Shown here: piece after piece, positions 1-9,096 of the stretch
Layout: each line of letters begins with the position of its first letter
Numbering within the stretch: position 1 is the first letter of the stretch
Origin: CAWKOH01 sp963851245
GTDB taxonomy: Bacteria; Actinomycetota; Acidimicrobiia; Acidimicrobiales; Palsa-688
Reading direction: 5' to 3'
Assembly (NCBI GenBank): GCA_963851245.1
Contig: CAWKOH010000012.1
Coordinates: forward strand, 496,001 to 560,000
DNA length: 64,000 bases
Made by a program: the position numbers and the translations under genes
The notes under the pieces: generated by a model
Seen by the model: the letters and a program-made list of their open reading frames with translations, nothing else
The model's database searches: none
What the model was told of the DNA's origin: nothing

Positions 1-1329
1 CCCACCCGGTTGGAAGCACTGGAGGCGGCGTCCACAGCGGTTTTCACGAACAAGGCGACCTATGTCTCGTACCGGGGCCCGTGGGCAACCGGCGACTTCC
101 TGCGCGAGCGACTCCTCGACCTGGTGGCAAGGGATCTCGGGATGGATCCCATCGACGTTCGACGGCGGAACTACGTGAGGCGCGACGAACCACCCCTGGC
201 CATGCTCACCGGACGGCCCTTCCTTGGGGTCACGACCATCGAGTCGGTCGATCAGGTGTCACGCCTGATCGACTGGGACGGGTTTCGGGCCCGGCAGCTC
301 GCGGCCCGCGCCGAGGGTCGCTACCTGGGCATCGGGCTGGCCTCGTACCTGGAAGGAGCACCGGGACCGCGGGCTCCCGGTCAGACCGCTCCTGACATCC
401 TCGGGAACGAGACGGCCCGCCTTTACCTGGAGCCGGACGGCCGCCTCGTAATCGTGACCCGCCAGCAACCGCACGGCCAGGGCCACGAAACCACCCTGGC
501 CCAGGTGGCGGCCGACGAACTGGGCATACGGTTCGAGGACATCACGGTTCGCTACGGCGACACCGACATAACGCCGCCCGCGCTCGTCGGAACCGGAGGT
601 AGCCGGGCCGCCACCATGGCTAACGGAGCGGTCCTGCACGCGGCCCGAGTGCTCCGGGAGAAAGTACTGTCCGCCGCGGCGGACATGCTGGAGGCGAGCG
701 ACGCCGACCTGGAACTGCGCCACGGCATCATCATGGTCAAGGGCACCCCCTCGATCAGGTTGGCCCTCTCCGAGTTGACCAGCGCCGTCTCGGAGCAGCC
801 GGAAGACTTCGGGCCGGATACCGATCGCGACCTCACTGTGACCCTCACCTTCGACGGGGGCACGCAGGGCTGGTCAGGAGGTACCCACTGCTGCATTGTC
901 GAGGTCGATGTGGAGACCGGCCTCGTGCACTTCGAGCGTTACGTCGTGGTCGAGGACTGCGGTGTAGCTGTCAACCCCGCGATCGTCGAGGGTCAGATCC
1001 GCGGAGGTGTGGCCCAAGCCATCGGAGCCGTCCTGCTGGAAAAGGCCGCCTATGACCACGATGGGCAATATCTGGCCTCGACCTTCATGGATTACCTGCT
1101 TCCGGATTCTGTGTCCGTGCCCCGACTCGAGATCCACCACGTCGAAACGGTCCTTACCGACCCCGATGTTAACTTCCGGGGAGTAGGGGAGGGAGGCATG
1201 ATCGTGGCCCCAGCAGCCATCGTCAATGCGATCGAGGACGCACTGGCCCCCTTCGGAGTCCGCATCACCGAACAGCATCTCCCGCCTGCTCGCATACTGG
1301 AACTGGTCGGAACGGTTCCCTCCAGTTGA
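1..1329 (+). CDS. Molybdenum hydroxylase (xanthine oxidase/CoxL-like) large subunit, 3' part
   Basis: This is the C-terminal part of a molybdopterin-binding large subunit of the xanthine dehydrogenase/aerobic CO dehydrogenase superfamily. The frame is open through the left edge, so the true start lies outside; a TTG at position 10 is only an internal codon. It aligns along its length with the complete paralogue at 57473-59800: both carry YRGPW in place of a CO dehydrogenase AYxCSFR loop, a GGSRAAT segment, and a late GEGG motif (residues around 400) holding the presumed catalytic Glu. The lack of the Cys loop argues against CO oxidation; the substrate is probably an aromatic or heterocyclic ring, or an acyl-CoA-like aldehyde (inference). 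A convergent crotonase follows after 36 bp. Confidence 0.85.
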   Translation, partial: PTRLEALEAASTAVFTNKATYVSYRGPWATGDFLRERLLDLVARDLGMDPIDVRRRNYVRRDEPPLAMLTGRPFLGVTTIESVDQVSRLIDWDGFRARQLAARAEGRYLGIGLASYLEGAPGPRAPGQTAPDILGNETARLYLEPDGRLVIVTRQQPHGQGHETTLAQVAADELGIRFEDITVRYGDTDITPPALVGTGGSRAATMANGAVLHAARVLREKVLSAAADMLEASDADLELRHGIIMVKGTPSIRLALSELTSAVSEQPEDFGPDTDRDLTVTLTFDGGTQGWSGGTHCCIVEVDVETGLVHFERYVVVEDCGVAVNPAIVEGQIRGGVAQAIGAVLLEKAAYDHDGQYLASTFMDYLLPDSVSVPRLEIHHVETVLTDPDVNFRGVGEGGMIVAPAAIVNAIEDALAPFGVRITEQHLPPARILELVGTVPSS

Positions 1330-1365
1330 GGACTCCGTCTACCGGATGCTGAGCCCGGTTTCCGC

Positions 1366-2169
1366 TCAGCCACACTGCCATTTGGGCTCCCTCTTCTCGA
1401 GAAACGCCCTCGGTCCCTCCAGGGAATCCTCGGTGTGGAGGTTCCGCTCGCGGAAGGCTTCCGCCAGGATTTCCGCTTCGTGCAAGGGCAGGCCCAAACC
1501 CTTCCGGATCGCCAGCCGTGTGCCGCGAACGGCGAGGGGAGCGTTGCGGTTGACCATCTGGGCTAGCTCCCGGGCCCGAGCCCCTAGCTCCTCCGGCTTG
1601 ACCACCTCGGTTACGAAGCCCAGTTCGTAGGCTCGTTGGGCGGTCATCCTCTCGTGCTTCCCCAGCAGGGCCATGCGCATGGCCACGTTTATCGGTAGGG
1701 CCCGGGCCACACGGACCATCTCCCGGCCCGATACCAGGCCGATGCTGACATGGGGATCGAAGAAGGCGGCCTTCTCCGATGCGATGGATATATCGCCCGT
1801 CGTCACCAGATCCATTCCCGCCCCACAGCAGATTCCATTGACGGCCACGATGATCGGTTTCGCCATGGTTCTGAAGGGGGGAGTAGCCTCCTGCGGAGCC
1901 TCCCATTCATGGAACCGGGATAGATACCGGCCCTCGTGGGGCACCCTTCCATCTGCTGGGACCTCATCCACATCGGCGCCCGCGCAGAACGCCCGCCCCG
2001 CCCCGGTCACGATTATCGTCCAGACGTCGAGATCTCCCTCGGCCCGGGCGTAGGCGTCGTTCAACTCCTTCATCATGAGCAGATTGACCGCGTTCAGCTG
2101 CTCCGGTCGGTTGAACGTGATGGTCGCGGTCCGGTCCTCCACCTCATAGAGGATGGTTTCATAGCTCAC
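1366..2169 (-). CDS. Enoyl-CoA hydratase/isomerase (crotonase) family protein
   Basis: Crotonase-fold protein of 267 aa acting on acyl-CoA thioesters. The two oxyanion-hole segments are visible as FCAGADVDEV (about residues 62-71) and NGICCGAGMD (about 108-117). The frame is open a further 17 codons upstream, but a GTG at 2169 preceded by AGAAGGGAG at good spacing gives the family's usual N-terminus (VSYETILYEV), so I prefer it. The usual second catalytic Glu is not obvious in the GLVSGREM segment; hydratase, isomerase or hydrolase activity cannot be separated by eye. It is divergent from the SDR at 2300. Confidence 0.88.
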   Translation of the reverse strand: MSYETILYEVEDRTATITFNRPEQLNAVNLLMMKELNDAYARAEGDLDVWTIIVTGAGRAFCAGADVDEVPADGRVPHEGRYLSRFHEWEAPQEATPPFRTMAKPIIVAVNGICCGAGMDLVTTGDISIASEKAAFFDPHVSIGLVSGREMVRVARALPINVAMRMALLGKHERMTAQRAYELGFVTEVVKPEELGARARELAQMVNRNAPLAVRGTRLAIRKGLGLPLHEAEILAEAFRERNLHTEDSLEGPRAFLEKREPKWQCG

Positions 2170-2219
2170 CGTGGGACGCTCCCTTCTCAGCCCAACTTGC
2201 CTGGGTTCCGGGCTAAACA

Positions 2220-2237
2220 TCTAGACGTAAGACTAGA
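2220..2237. promoter_or_regulatory. Imperfect palindrome between divergent crotonase and SDR genes
   Basis: Arms TCTAGAC and GACTAGA separated by GTAA (6 of 7 positions pair). It lies in the only non-coding gap between the divergent genes at 2169 and 2300, so an operator controlling both is plausible. Similar CTAG-containing sites occur before other genes here (4078, 10114, 11406). No regulator can be assigned. Confidence 0.3.
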
Positions 2238-2299
2238 CGGGAGGTGTCCCGAACGGTAGCTTCTGGCGACGACCAAGTTCCAGAAGGGTTGAGACAGAG

Positions 2300-3076
2300 A
2301 TGACAGGAAGGTTGACGGGCAAGGTTGCCATCGTGACCGGGGGTTCCTCTGGCTTTGGTCGGGCCACGGCTCTGCTCTTTGCTGCGGAGGGTGGGAGCGT
2401 CGTCATCGCCGACCTCGACGAAGTGCGGGGCGCGGAGACAGTCGAGGAGATTGTCGGGGCAGGTGGAAAGGCGGCGCTGGTCGTCGGCGACGTGAGCGAG
2501 AGGGCCACCGCCGAGGCTTTGGTAAGCGAAGCGCTGTCGCGATATGGGTCCCTCCACATCCTGGTCAACAATGCCGGCATCGCTCAGGGCGGCGAGCACA
2601 CCTGGGACGCTCCGGACGAAGTATGGGACCGGGTCCTGAAGGTCAATCTGCGGAGTGTGTACGTATGTTCGCGAGCCGCCATACCCGTCATGATGGAAGG
2701 CGGGAGCGGCTCGATCGTCAACATAGCCTCCATAGCTGCCTCGGTAAGCGTGGGCGGATCCGCGTACGCGGCTGCAAAAGGCGGAATGCTCAGCTACACC
2801 CGGCACGTGGCAGTCGAAGTCGCTCCGACTATTCGGATCAACTGCGTTTCCCCCGGGTACATGCGCACTCCGATGTCAACGGGTGAGCGAATCGGGCTGA
2901 CACCCGAACAGCAGGAAGAGCGAATGGCCCTGTTCGGAACCTATTGCCCGATGGGGCGCGCCGGCTCTGCCGAGGACATCGCCCACGCGGTGCTGTTCTT
3001 CGCCAGCGATGAGTCGTCGTTCGTGACCGGTCGGGAACTGGTCGTGGACGGAGGCCATCTGGTGCGCTCGAACTAA
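2300..3076 (+). CDS. Short-chain dehydrogenase/reductase (SDR)
   Basis: Classical SDR, 258 aa, NAD(P)-dependent alcohol/ketone oxidoreductase. The sequence shows the cofactor glycine motif TGGSSGFG (about 13-20), an Asp-Leu-Asp after beta-2 (ADLDE) suggesting NAD preference, the NNAG motif, Ser in IVNIASIAAS, and the catalytic YAAAK (about 157-161). The C-terminus DGGHLVRSN is typical of the family. It starts at ATG with only a weak ribosome binding site. The substrate is unknown; neighbouring crotonases suggest a hydroxyacyl-CoA or cyclic alcohol intermediate (inference). Confidence 0.9.
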   Translation: MTGRLTGKVAIVTGGSSGFGRATALLFAAEGGSVVIADLDEVRGAETVEEIVGAGGKAALVVGDVSERATAEALVSEALSRYGSLHILVNNAGIAQGGEHTWDAPDEVWDRVLKVNLRSVYVCSRAAIPVMMEGGSGSIVNIASIAASVSVGGSAYAAAKGGMLSYTRHVAVEVAPTIRINCVSPGYMRTPMSTGERIGLTPEQQEERMALFGTYCPMGRAGSAEDIAHAVLFFASDESSFVTGRELVVDGGHLVRSN

Positions 3077-3103
3077 GCGCGGGATCACCGAAGTCGGCCC
3101 CGG

Positions 3104-4009
3104 TCAGGGCTCCGGGAGCTCAAAATGGGCGTCACGCAGCTCGAACGCGCCCGAGGTGCCGTGCTGGGCCCGAGCCTTGACGAAGTTGAACTCGCCTTCT
3201 TCGAACTGAAGGTTCGTGCCGTACGCATGAATCATGTAGCTGAGCGTCTCTTCACCGTGGTAGGCCTGCAACTGCTCGACCAGACGGAACGCCTCCTTGG
3301 CCATCACTATCCCGTCGGCGGGCATGCGCGCGATCTTCCGCGCCCACCAATCGGCCCGAGCGGTGACTTCGGCGTCGGAGACCACCTCCGTGAACACCCC
3401 ATCCTTCTCGAGCGTCGATGCCTGAACAGTGTCTCCGGTAAGGAGCAGGCGGCGGGCCAGGACCGGCCCCAGCCGGTAGAAGAACATGTGGAGGTTCCCA
3501 AGCGCTGGTCCCAGCAATCGGGTGGCCGGCATCCCGACGATCGTCTCGGCCGCGACCACCGAGATGTCGGACATGAGAGCTAACTCAAACCCGCCGCCCA
3601 GGGCGTAGCCGCGCACCTCGGCGACCGTCACCTTCGGATAGCCCAGATAGTTGTGATAAAAGTCGAAAGACTTGCGGTCAACCGAGAGCCGGCGCCTCTG
3701 ACTCGGCCGGCGCGGCCTCTTAGCCGGGTCCGCTTCGGCCCCGTTGGGCCCACTCGATAGCCTTCCATCCGCGTACCAGGCGTAGGCGTTGGCCATATCG
3801 GCACCGGTCGAGAACACTCCTCCCTCACCGCGCAGCAGGACAACCTTGATCTCGTCGTCCTCGGCGATCTCGTCGAGGCGGGCCCCGAGCTCCTCGCGCA
3901 TGGCTGGGTCGTAGGCGTTGCGCCGCTCGGGACGGTTGAACGTCAAGCGGGCGATCCCAGCCGCGCTGTCACGATCCATGAGGATCCGAGCGTCGGTCAA
4001 CTGTGCCAT
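3104..4009 (-). CDS. Enoyl-CoA hydratase/isomerase family protein with central insertion
   Basis: Crotonase family, about 301 aa. The oxyanion-hole segments are FSTGADMANA (about 67-76) and RGYALGGGFELAL (about 134-146). Between them lies an unusual basic stretch of about 35 residues (PAKRPRRPSQRRR region, about 93-107) that lengthens the protein relative to typical 260-aa crotonases. AGGAAGG abuts the ATG at 4009, so a TTG at 4000 nine bases further on may be the real start. It is convergent with the SDR (28-bp gap) and divergent from the acyl-CoA synthetase operon at 4145. Confidence 0.85.
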   Translation of the reverse strand: MAQLTDARILMDRDSAAGIARLTFNRPERRNAYDPAMREELGARLDEIAEDDEIKVVLLRGEGGVFSTGADMANAYAWYADGRLSSGPNGAEADPAKRPRRPSQRRRLSVDRKSFDFYHNYLGYPKVTVAEVRGYALGGGFELALMSDISVVAAETIVGMPATRLLGPALGNLHMFFYRLGPVLARRLLLTGDTVQASTLEKDGVFTEVVSDAEVTARADWWARKIARMPADGIVMAKEAFRLVEQLQAYHGEETLSYMIHAYGTNLQFEEGEFNFVKARAQHGTSGAFELRDAHFELPEP

Positions 4010-4047
4010 CCTTCCTGCGTCGAACAGCGCTGCACGCCACTACATTG

Positions 4048-4087
4048 TGGTCGAAGGTTCAACCAGCGTACTATTTATATCTAGATA
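4048..4087. promoter_or_regulatory. Two palindromes in divergent promoter region
   Basis: The 135-bp gap between the divergent genes at 4009 and 4145 holds an 18-bp imperfect palindrome at 4048-4065 (arms TGGTCGAA and TTCAACCA, 7 of 8 paired). An unusually AT-rich patch with the perfect 10-bp palindrome TATCTAGATA lies at 4078-4087. They could be an operator and a promoter region for the synthetase operon. No consensus -35/-10 pair can be fixed. Confidence 0.35.
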
Positions 4088-4144
4088 CTTCTACCCCACC
4101 GTACTGGACGAGATGAGCATTCGCTTCCAAGCAGGCCGGCTCAG

Positions 4145-5656
4145 ATGACCGATCCATTGCCGGCGATCAGCAGCCGAATAGGTCGAATCCTGGAGCTGGA
4201 CCCGACCGCCCGGGCCATCGAATTCGAGCGGGTGTGGCAGAGCTGGGGTGCCTTGGCGGTAACCGCTGTATCCCTACAGGATTGTGTACGGCCAGCCGGG
4301 CGGGTCGGTCTCCTGTTGAGAAATCGGCCCCCACAGGTCGGCCTGCTCATCGGACTCCTGCGGGCCGGGGCTTGCGTTGTGGCTATCAATCCCGACCGGG
4401 GCCGCGATCGGGTGCGCGCAGATATCGAGGGGCTCGCGTTGCCGGTGATCGCCGGCGAGCCGTCCGACGTTGAAGCGTTTGCGGGCGACGGGCCCGGCCT
4501 GGCCCGGATAACGGCCGCTGAACTCGGGGCACCCGTGCTGGCGACGGGGTCGGCCCGCGCGACCGACGCTGATCGTCGTCCGGGCGTGGCCGTGGAGATG
4601 CTGACGAGTGGGACCACTGGCCCTCCTAAGCGGGTTCCCCTCACGTATGAGACGTTTCATCGGGTATTGGCCGGCGCCAAGTACTACGAGCGGGACGCCA
4701 AGGACGCGTTGGCGCTCCGCTCCGGGGTGGCGATAGTCAGTGCTCCGCTCGTGCACCTCGGCGGCCTGTTTCGGGTGCTCCAGTGCCTCAACGACGGCCG
4801 ATCCTTCTGTCTTCTCGAACGGTTCCAGGTCGACGAATGGCTGGACGCCGTTCGCCGGCACCGGCCAAGGACGGTGAGCCTGGTGCCGGCCGCCCTGCGC
4901 TTGGTCCTGGACGCCGACGTCGACCCCGCCGATCTGTCGAGCCTCCGATCCGTCATCTCCGGCACGGCGCCGCTGTCACCCGACGATGCCGACGAGTTCT
5001 ACCGGAGGTACGGCGCGCCCGTTCTAGTTTCGTACGCAGCGACGGAGTTCGGCGGTGGTGTGGCGGGCTGGAACCTGTCCGATCATCAGAGGTTCTGGGT
5101 CGCCAAGCGTGGCAGCGTCGGGCGGGCTCATCCTGGCTGCGAGTTGAGAGTCGTCGACCCCGGGACCGGGGCGCCCGTACCTATCGGGCAGGACGGGTTG
5201 CTCGAGGTCAAGGCGGTTCAGATGGGTGATGACTCGGGTTGGGCCCGGACCACGGACCTGGCCCGGCTGGACGAGGATGGCTTCCTCTGGATCCTCGGGC
5301 GAGCGGATCAGGCCATCATCAGGGGGGGCTTCAAGGTGCGCCCCGACGATGTGCAGGCGGCCTTGGAGCGAGATTCGCGGGTCAGGGCCGCGGCAGTGAT
5401 CGGCCGTGACGACCCCCGGTTAGGTGCCGTTCCGGTAGCTGCGGTGGAGCTACGGTCCCCGGCGTCGGAGGTCACGCCGGGCGATCTGCTCGAAACGGCG
5501 TCGAAGTCACTGGCCCGGTACGAGATGCCGGCCGAGATCCGAATCGTGGAGTCACTGCCGCGCACACCCTCGGGAAAGGTTGAACTGGCGGCGGTACGCG
5601 AGCTCTTCGCCGTCGCCGCAGTGGACGGAGGCGGAGATGGAATCGACGCCGAGTGA
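4145..5656 (+). CDS. AMP-dependent acyl-CoA synthetase/ligase (ANL superfamily)
   Basis: Adenylate-forming enzyme, 503 aa, expected to activate a carboxylic acid to acyl-AMP and then acyl-CoA. Visible motifs: P-loop TSGTTGPPKRVPLT (about 158-171), A5 segment SYAATEFGGG (about 297-306), hinge region GFLWILGRADQAIIRGG (about 380-396), and the C-terminal catalytic Lys in RTPSGKVEL (about 472-480). All key elements are present, so it should be active. It heads a coupled operon: the next gene starts 20 bp before its stop. Co-transcription with two more ANL genes and a thioesterase suggests activation of several side-chain acids (inference). Confidence 0.92.
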   Translation: MTDPLPAISSRIGRILELDPTARAIEFERVWQSWGALAVTAVSLQDCVRPAGRVGLLLRNRPPQVGLLIGLLRAGACVVAINPDRGRDRVRADIEGLALPVIAGEPSDVEAFAGDGPGLARITAAELGAPVLATGSARATDADRRPGVAVEMLTSGTTGPPKRVPLTYETFHRVLAGAKYYERDAKDALALRSGVAIVSAPLVHLGGLFRVLQCLNDGRSFCLLERFQVDEWLDAVRRHRPRTVSLVPAALRLVLDADVDPADLSSLRSVISGTAPLSPDDADEFYRRYGAPVLVSYAATEFGGGVAGWNLSDHQRFWVAKRGSVGRAHPGCELRVVDPGTGAPVPIGQDGLLEVKAVQMGDDSGWARTTDLARLDEDGFLWILGRADQAIIRGGFKVRPDDVQAALERDSRVRAAAVIGRDDPRLGAVPVAAVELRSPASEVTPGDLLETASKSLARYEMPAEIRIVESLPRTPSGKVELAAVRELFAVAAVDGGGDGIDAE

Positions 5657-6299
5657 GGCTTCCGGTGCGTGGAGATTCGGGGTCGAAGCTCTCGGGCAGA
5701 CGTCCGTCCTGGCCTCGTTGATGCGTAGGGTGGCGGGCCTGGCCATCTCGATGGAGCACGAAGCCCCGGCCGTGGATCGCCTGATTGAGGATCTGCGTGC
5801 TGCCGAACGAGCACTGTCCGAGCTGGGCCCGGCCGATCCCGCTCCACGCGTTGGGCAGCACACAAGGACAGAGCAACGGGTTTACCTCGACCACTCAGAG
5901 GACATCGGCTCCTACAACCCCTGTTTCCCGGAGTACACAATAGAAGTCTTCGGGGACCGCGCCGCGGGAACGGTAGCCTTCCCTGTCGCCTACGAAGGGC
6001 CACCCGGCATCGTCCACGGAGGCTTTCTCGCCGTGTTCTTCGACTGCGTGATTCAGGACCAGAATTGTGAGTTGGGTCAAACCGGTAAGACGGCGTCGCT
6101 CAGCATCTTCTACCACCGGCCCACGCCTCTGCTGAAGACACTCGAATTCGAAATTGACCGACTCGTTGCCGACCGGCGAATCACATCCAACGCCCGCCTA
6201 TCGCTCGGTGGGGTCACTCTCAGCACTGCGGCCATGGAAGCCGCCTGCGGGGATCGCTCCGCCTTACCGGCCGTTTCGCCTCGGAGGGGTGAGCCTTGA
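5637..6299 (+). CDS. PaaI-type hotdog-fold thioesterase domain protein
   Basis: Protein of 220 aa; the second half carries a hotdog thioesterase domain with the typical GIVHGGFLAVFFDCV segment (about 122-136) and the following TASLSIFYHRPTPL strand. It probably hydrolyses or edits acyl-CoA made by the neighbouring synthetases. The start ATG at 5637 has GGAGGCGGAG just upstream and lies inside the end of the preceding gene, implying translational coupling. The first 85 residues resemble a helical N-terminal extension. Its stop overlaps the next TTG start (TTGA). Confidence 0.82.
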   Translation: MESTPSEASGAWRFGVEALGQTSVLASLMRRVAGLAISMEHEAPAVDRLIEDLRAAERALSELGPADPAPRVGQHTRTEQRVYLDHSEDIGSYNPCFPEYTIEVFGDRAAGTVAFPVAYEGPPGIVHGGFLAVFFDCVIQDQNCELGQTGKTASLSIFYHRPTPLLKTLEFEIDRLVADRRITSNARLSLGGVTLSTAAMEAACGDRSALPAVSPRRGEP

Positions 6300-7927
6300 C
6301 GTCCGCCACCGTTTACGCCGATGACGGGTTGCCTCTAACTGTTCCGAAGTTGCTTCGCGCCCAGGCCGAGACCCGTGCCGACCGTCCCTTTCTTATATGT
6401 GACAATGACGCTCTTACCTACTCGGAAGCCCTCTCGCGATCGGCCTCGCTGGCGAAAGCGCTGTTGGCTTGCGGAGCCGGTGTCGGGTCGTACGTGGCGT
6501 TGCTTTATCCGAACGGATCCGACTTCATCGTCGCCTGGCTGGCTGCGGCCCGTATAGGGGCGGTGACTGTCCCGCTCAGCACCTTTTCGACGAGCGGTGA
6601 GTTGACGGTCCTTCTGCGCAACGCAGATGTCGAGATCCTGCTGTCGGCCGCCACCTACCGGGCCCACGACTTCCGGCAGAAGCTCTCAGCAGCTGTCCCG
6701 GAACTCGACTTCGGCGCTCCTCCACCTCTGCTGGCCCCCTCGGTACCGGCCCTGCGCCGCCTCGCCTTCGACCAGTTGCCGCCAGGCGCTCATACCGGGT
6801 GGTCTTTGCAGAGTCTGCTCGCAGAAGGAGCCGATGTCGATGACCGGGAGCTGGATGCGGCCGAAGGAAGCGTGCGCCCATCCGACCGGTTGGTGATCGT
6901 GCACACGTCCGGATCTACCAGCCAACCCAAGGGCGTCATCCATCAGCACGGCCCTCTGATCCGGCATCAGAACAATCTCAACGAGTTGCGAGGGTACGAG
7001 TCGCACGAGGTTCTGTTCTGCAACAGCCCGTTCTTCTGGATAGGAGGCGTCGGCTACGCCCTGCTGGCGACGCTCCTGGCTGGGGGGACTCTGGTCTGTT
7101 CCAACGCCTCCGACGCGTCGGGCGTGCTCGATCTCATCGAGCGAACAAGGCCGACGATGGTCAATGGCTTTGTGCAGGCGATCGCTCATCTGCCGAATGA
7201 CCCCTCATTCCCGGGCCGAGACCTCTCCTCTATACGCCGGGGAAACCTCTATCCGATCATGCCCGACGGCGTGAGGCCGGCCGATGCAGAACTCCGTCAC
7301 AACATGCTGGGGGCGACGGAGACCGGGAGTGTGTGCCTGACCAGTGACGACGAGTCGGACCAGCCTGAGAGCCGCCGGGGCTCATTCGGGCGGCCGGTGC
7401 CCGGTTTCGAGGCCAGGATCGTCGATCCCGAAACGGGGGTGGCCTGCGCGGACGGCGAGCTAGGAGAGCTGTGGCTGCGCGGCCCTTTCCTCATGGAGGG
7501 TTACTACGGGCGGGAGCGCCACGAGGCATTCCAGCCGGATGGCTGGTACCGCACCGGGGATCTCTTCTACGTCGACACCGAGGGGTTCTTTTACTTCAAA
7601 GGTCGGGGCAGCGAGATGATAAAGACCTCCGGCGCCAATGTCTCGCCGCGGGAAGTAGAGGCGGCCATCCTGGAGGAGACCGGGCTGGTCGCCCACGTCC
7701 TGGGACTAGACGATGACGAGCGCGGTCAAGTAGTGGCCGCCGCGCTCCGGGTTCCGGCCGGCCGAACGGCGCCGGAACCCGATGAGCTGCAGACCCGGCT
7801 GCGGGCCCGGCTGTCGGCATACAAGGTCCCGAAGCTGATCCTGATCATGCCGGACACCGATGTCCCGACGATGTCCAGCGGGAAGCTGGACCTCCGGGCT
7901 CTCAAGGAGCGGTTCCGTGGCCGCTGA
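6296..7927 (+). CDS. AMP-dependent acyl-CoA synthetase (ANL superfamily)
   Basis: Full-length 543-aa ANL enzyme. Motifs: HTSGSTSQPKGVIH P-loop (about 203-216), NMLGATETG A5 (about 333-341), GWYRTGDLFYVDTEGFFYF with hinge GRGSEMIKTSG (about 418-449), and C-terminal SSGKLDLRAL with the catalytic Lys. The TTG start at 6296 is set by the 4-bp TTGA overlap with the thioesterase stop. Order and overlap indicate the same transcript as its neighbours. The substrate is likely a cyclic or branched carboxylic acid (inference from the catabolic neighbourhood). Confidence 0.92.
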   Translation: MTSATVYADDGLPLTVPKLLRAQAETRADRPFLICDNDALTYSEALSRSASLAKALLACGAGVGSYVALLYPNGSDFIVAWLAAARIGAVTVPLSTFSTSGELTVLLRNADVEILLSAATYRAHDFRQKLSAAVPELDFGAPPPLLAPSVPALRRLAFDQLPPGAHTGWSLQSLLAEGADVDDRELDAAEGSVRPSDRLVIVHTSGSTSQPKGVIHQHGPLIRHQNNLNELRGYESHEVLFCNSPFFWIGGVGYALLATLLAGGTLVCSNASDASGVLDLIERTRPTMVNGFVQAIAHLPNDPSFPGRDLSSIRRGNLYPIMPDGVRPADAELRHNMLGATETGSVCLTSDDESDQPESRRGSFGRPVPGFEARIVDPETGVACADGELGELWLRGPFLMEGYYGRERHEAFQPDGWYRTGDLFYVDTEGFFYFKGRGSEMIKTSGANVSPREVEAAILEETGLVAHVLGLDDDERGQVVAAALRVPAGRTAPEPDELQTRLRARLSAYKVPKLILIMPDTDVPTMSSGKLDLRALKERFRGR

Positions 7928-9071
7928 GATCCAAACCCTGCCCGCGCTCCTCGAGAGAAACTCCGCCCTCCACCCAGACAAGCCGGCCGTGGTGGCCGAC
8001 GGGAAGTCCATCACATATGCCGAACTCGACCACGCCAGCCGCAAGCTGGCCGCCCGCCTGGTTGCGGCCGGCATCAGCAAGTCATCCCGGGTAGGCCTCC
8101 TGATGCCGAACGGGACGGAATGGGTGTTGAGCGCAGCCGCAGCGGCGCGAGTCGGGGCCTGTCTCGTCCCCCTCAGCACGCTCCAGGACCCGCCCGATCT
8201 GCTCGCCCAGCTCCAGCTCGCCGCCGCCACCCACCTCATCGTCGCAAGGGAGTTTGGCGGCCATCACTACCTGGAGGAGCTCGAGGAGAGCGCTCGGGGA
8301 CTGGCGGCCCTCACCGCCTCGGATCGGCGTCATCCCGCCGTCCCTTCCCTGCGGAAGGTCTGGTCCTTCGAGGACCTGCCAGGGCCCGAAGTCGACCCGG
8401 CGCTGGTCGCAGCGCTCGGAGAGGTCGTGCGCCCGGCCGACGACCTGGTGATCCTGTTTACCTCAGGAAGTCGGGGTGTTCCCCAGGGTGTGATCCACAC
8501 GCACGGCAGTTCCATCCGGGCGACGGCTGCCAGGTTGGCCTGCTGGTGCCTCGGCCCGGACGAGCACCTGTACACCCCGATGCCGTTCTTCCGGACCGGT
8601 GGCTTCTCGGGCGGCTTGATGACAGCTCTGCTCGCGGGAGTCACCCTGCTCACCGAAGCCCTCCCCGGGCCCGAGAAGACCGAGGAACTATTCGAACGCG
8701 AGCGAGCGGACCTTTTCGGCATGGCCGAGACCTTCGGGCCGTACTGTGGGGAGCGCGTCGATACCGACTTGGCCCCCACGAAGCACGGAAGCTGCGGACG
8801 CCCGTTCGGGGGGATCGAAATCCGGATCGCGGATCCCGACGGGAGGATCGGCGTGCTGTCCGGCGCCGTCGGGGAGATCTTGCTCCGCGGCCCGAACATG
8901 ATGCGGGCCGTACGGGGCCGCACGCGCGAAGAGACATTTGACGGAGAGGGGTTCTACCCGACCGGAGATCTGGGCGCGCTCGACGCCGAAGGCTGCCTCT
9001 GGTACCACGGCCGTTTGGGCGACATGCGTGCTTACATCGCCAGGGGGCGGGGAGAAAGCCAGGAGTGCTGA
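7917..9071 (+). CDS. Degenerate ANL acyl-CoA synthetase-like protein, truncated
   Basis: ANL-superfamily N-domain, 384 aa from a GTG overlapping the previous stop by 11 bp. It looks enzymatically impaired. The P-loop reads TSGSRGVPQGVIH, with Gln where the conserved Lys (PKG) should be. About 50 residues are missing between ERERADL and the A5 motif GMAETFGPY when compared with its neighbour. The protein also stops just after YHGRLGDM, so the whole C-terminal domain with the catalytic Lys is absent. The reading frame is otherwise intact and codon use is normal. It may be a decaying paralogue or an accessory, non-catalytic subunit. Confidence 0.8.
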   Translation: MAAEIQTLPALLERNSALHPDKPAVVADGKSITYAELDHASRKLAARLVAAGISKSSRVGLLMPNGTEWVLSAAAAARVGACLVPLSTLQDPPDLLAQLQLAAATHLIVAREFGGHHYLEELEESARGLAALTASDRRHPAVPSLRKVWSFEDLPGPEVDPALVAALGEVVRPADDLVILFTSGSRGVPQGVIHTHGSSIRATAARLACWCLGPDEHLYTPMPFFRTGGFSGGLMTALLAGVTLLTEALPGPEKTEELFERERADLFGMAETFGPYCGERVDTDLAPTKHGSCGRPFGGIEIRIADPDGRIGVLSGAVGEILLRGPNMMRAVRGRTREETFDGEGFYPTGDLGALDAEGCLWYHGRLGDMRAYIARGRGESQEC

Positions 9072-9096
9072 ACTCGAACAAGGGGATGGATTGGAT

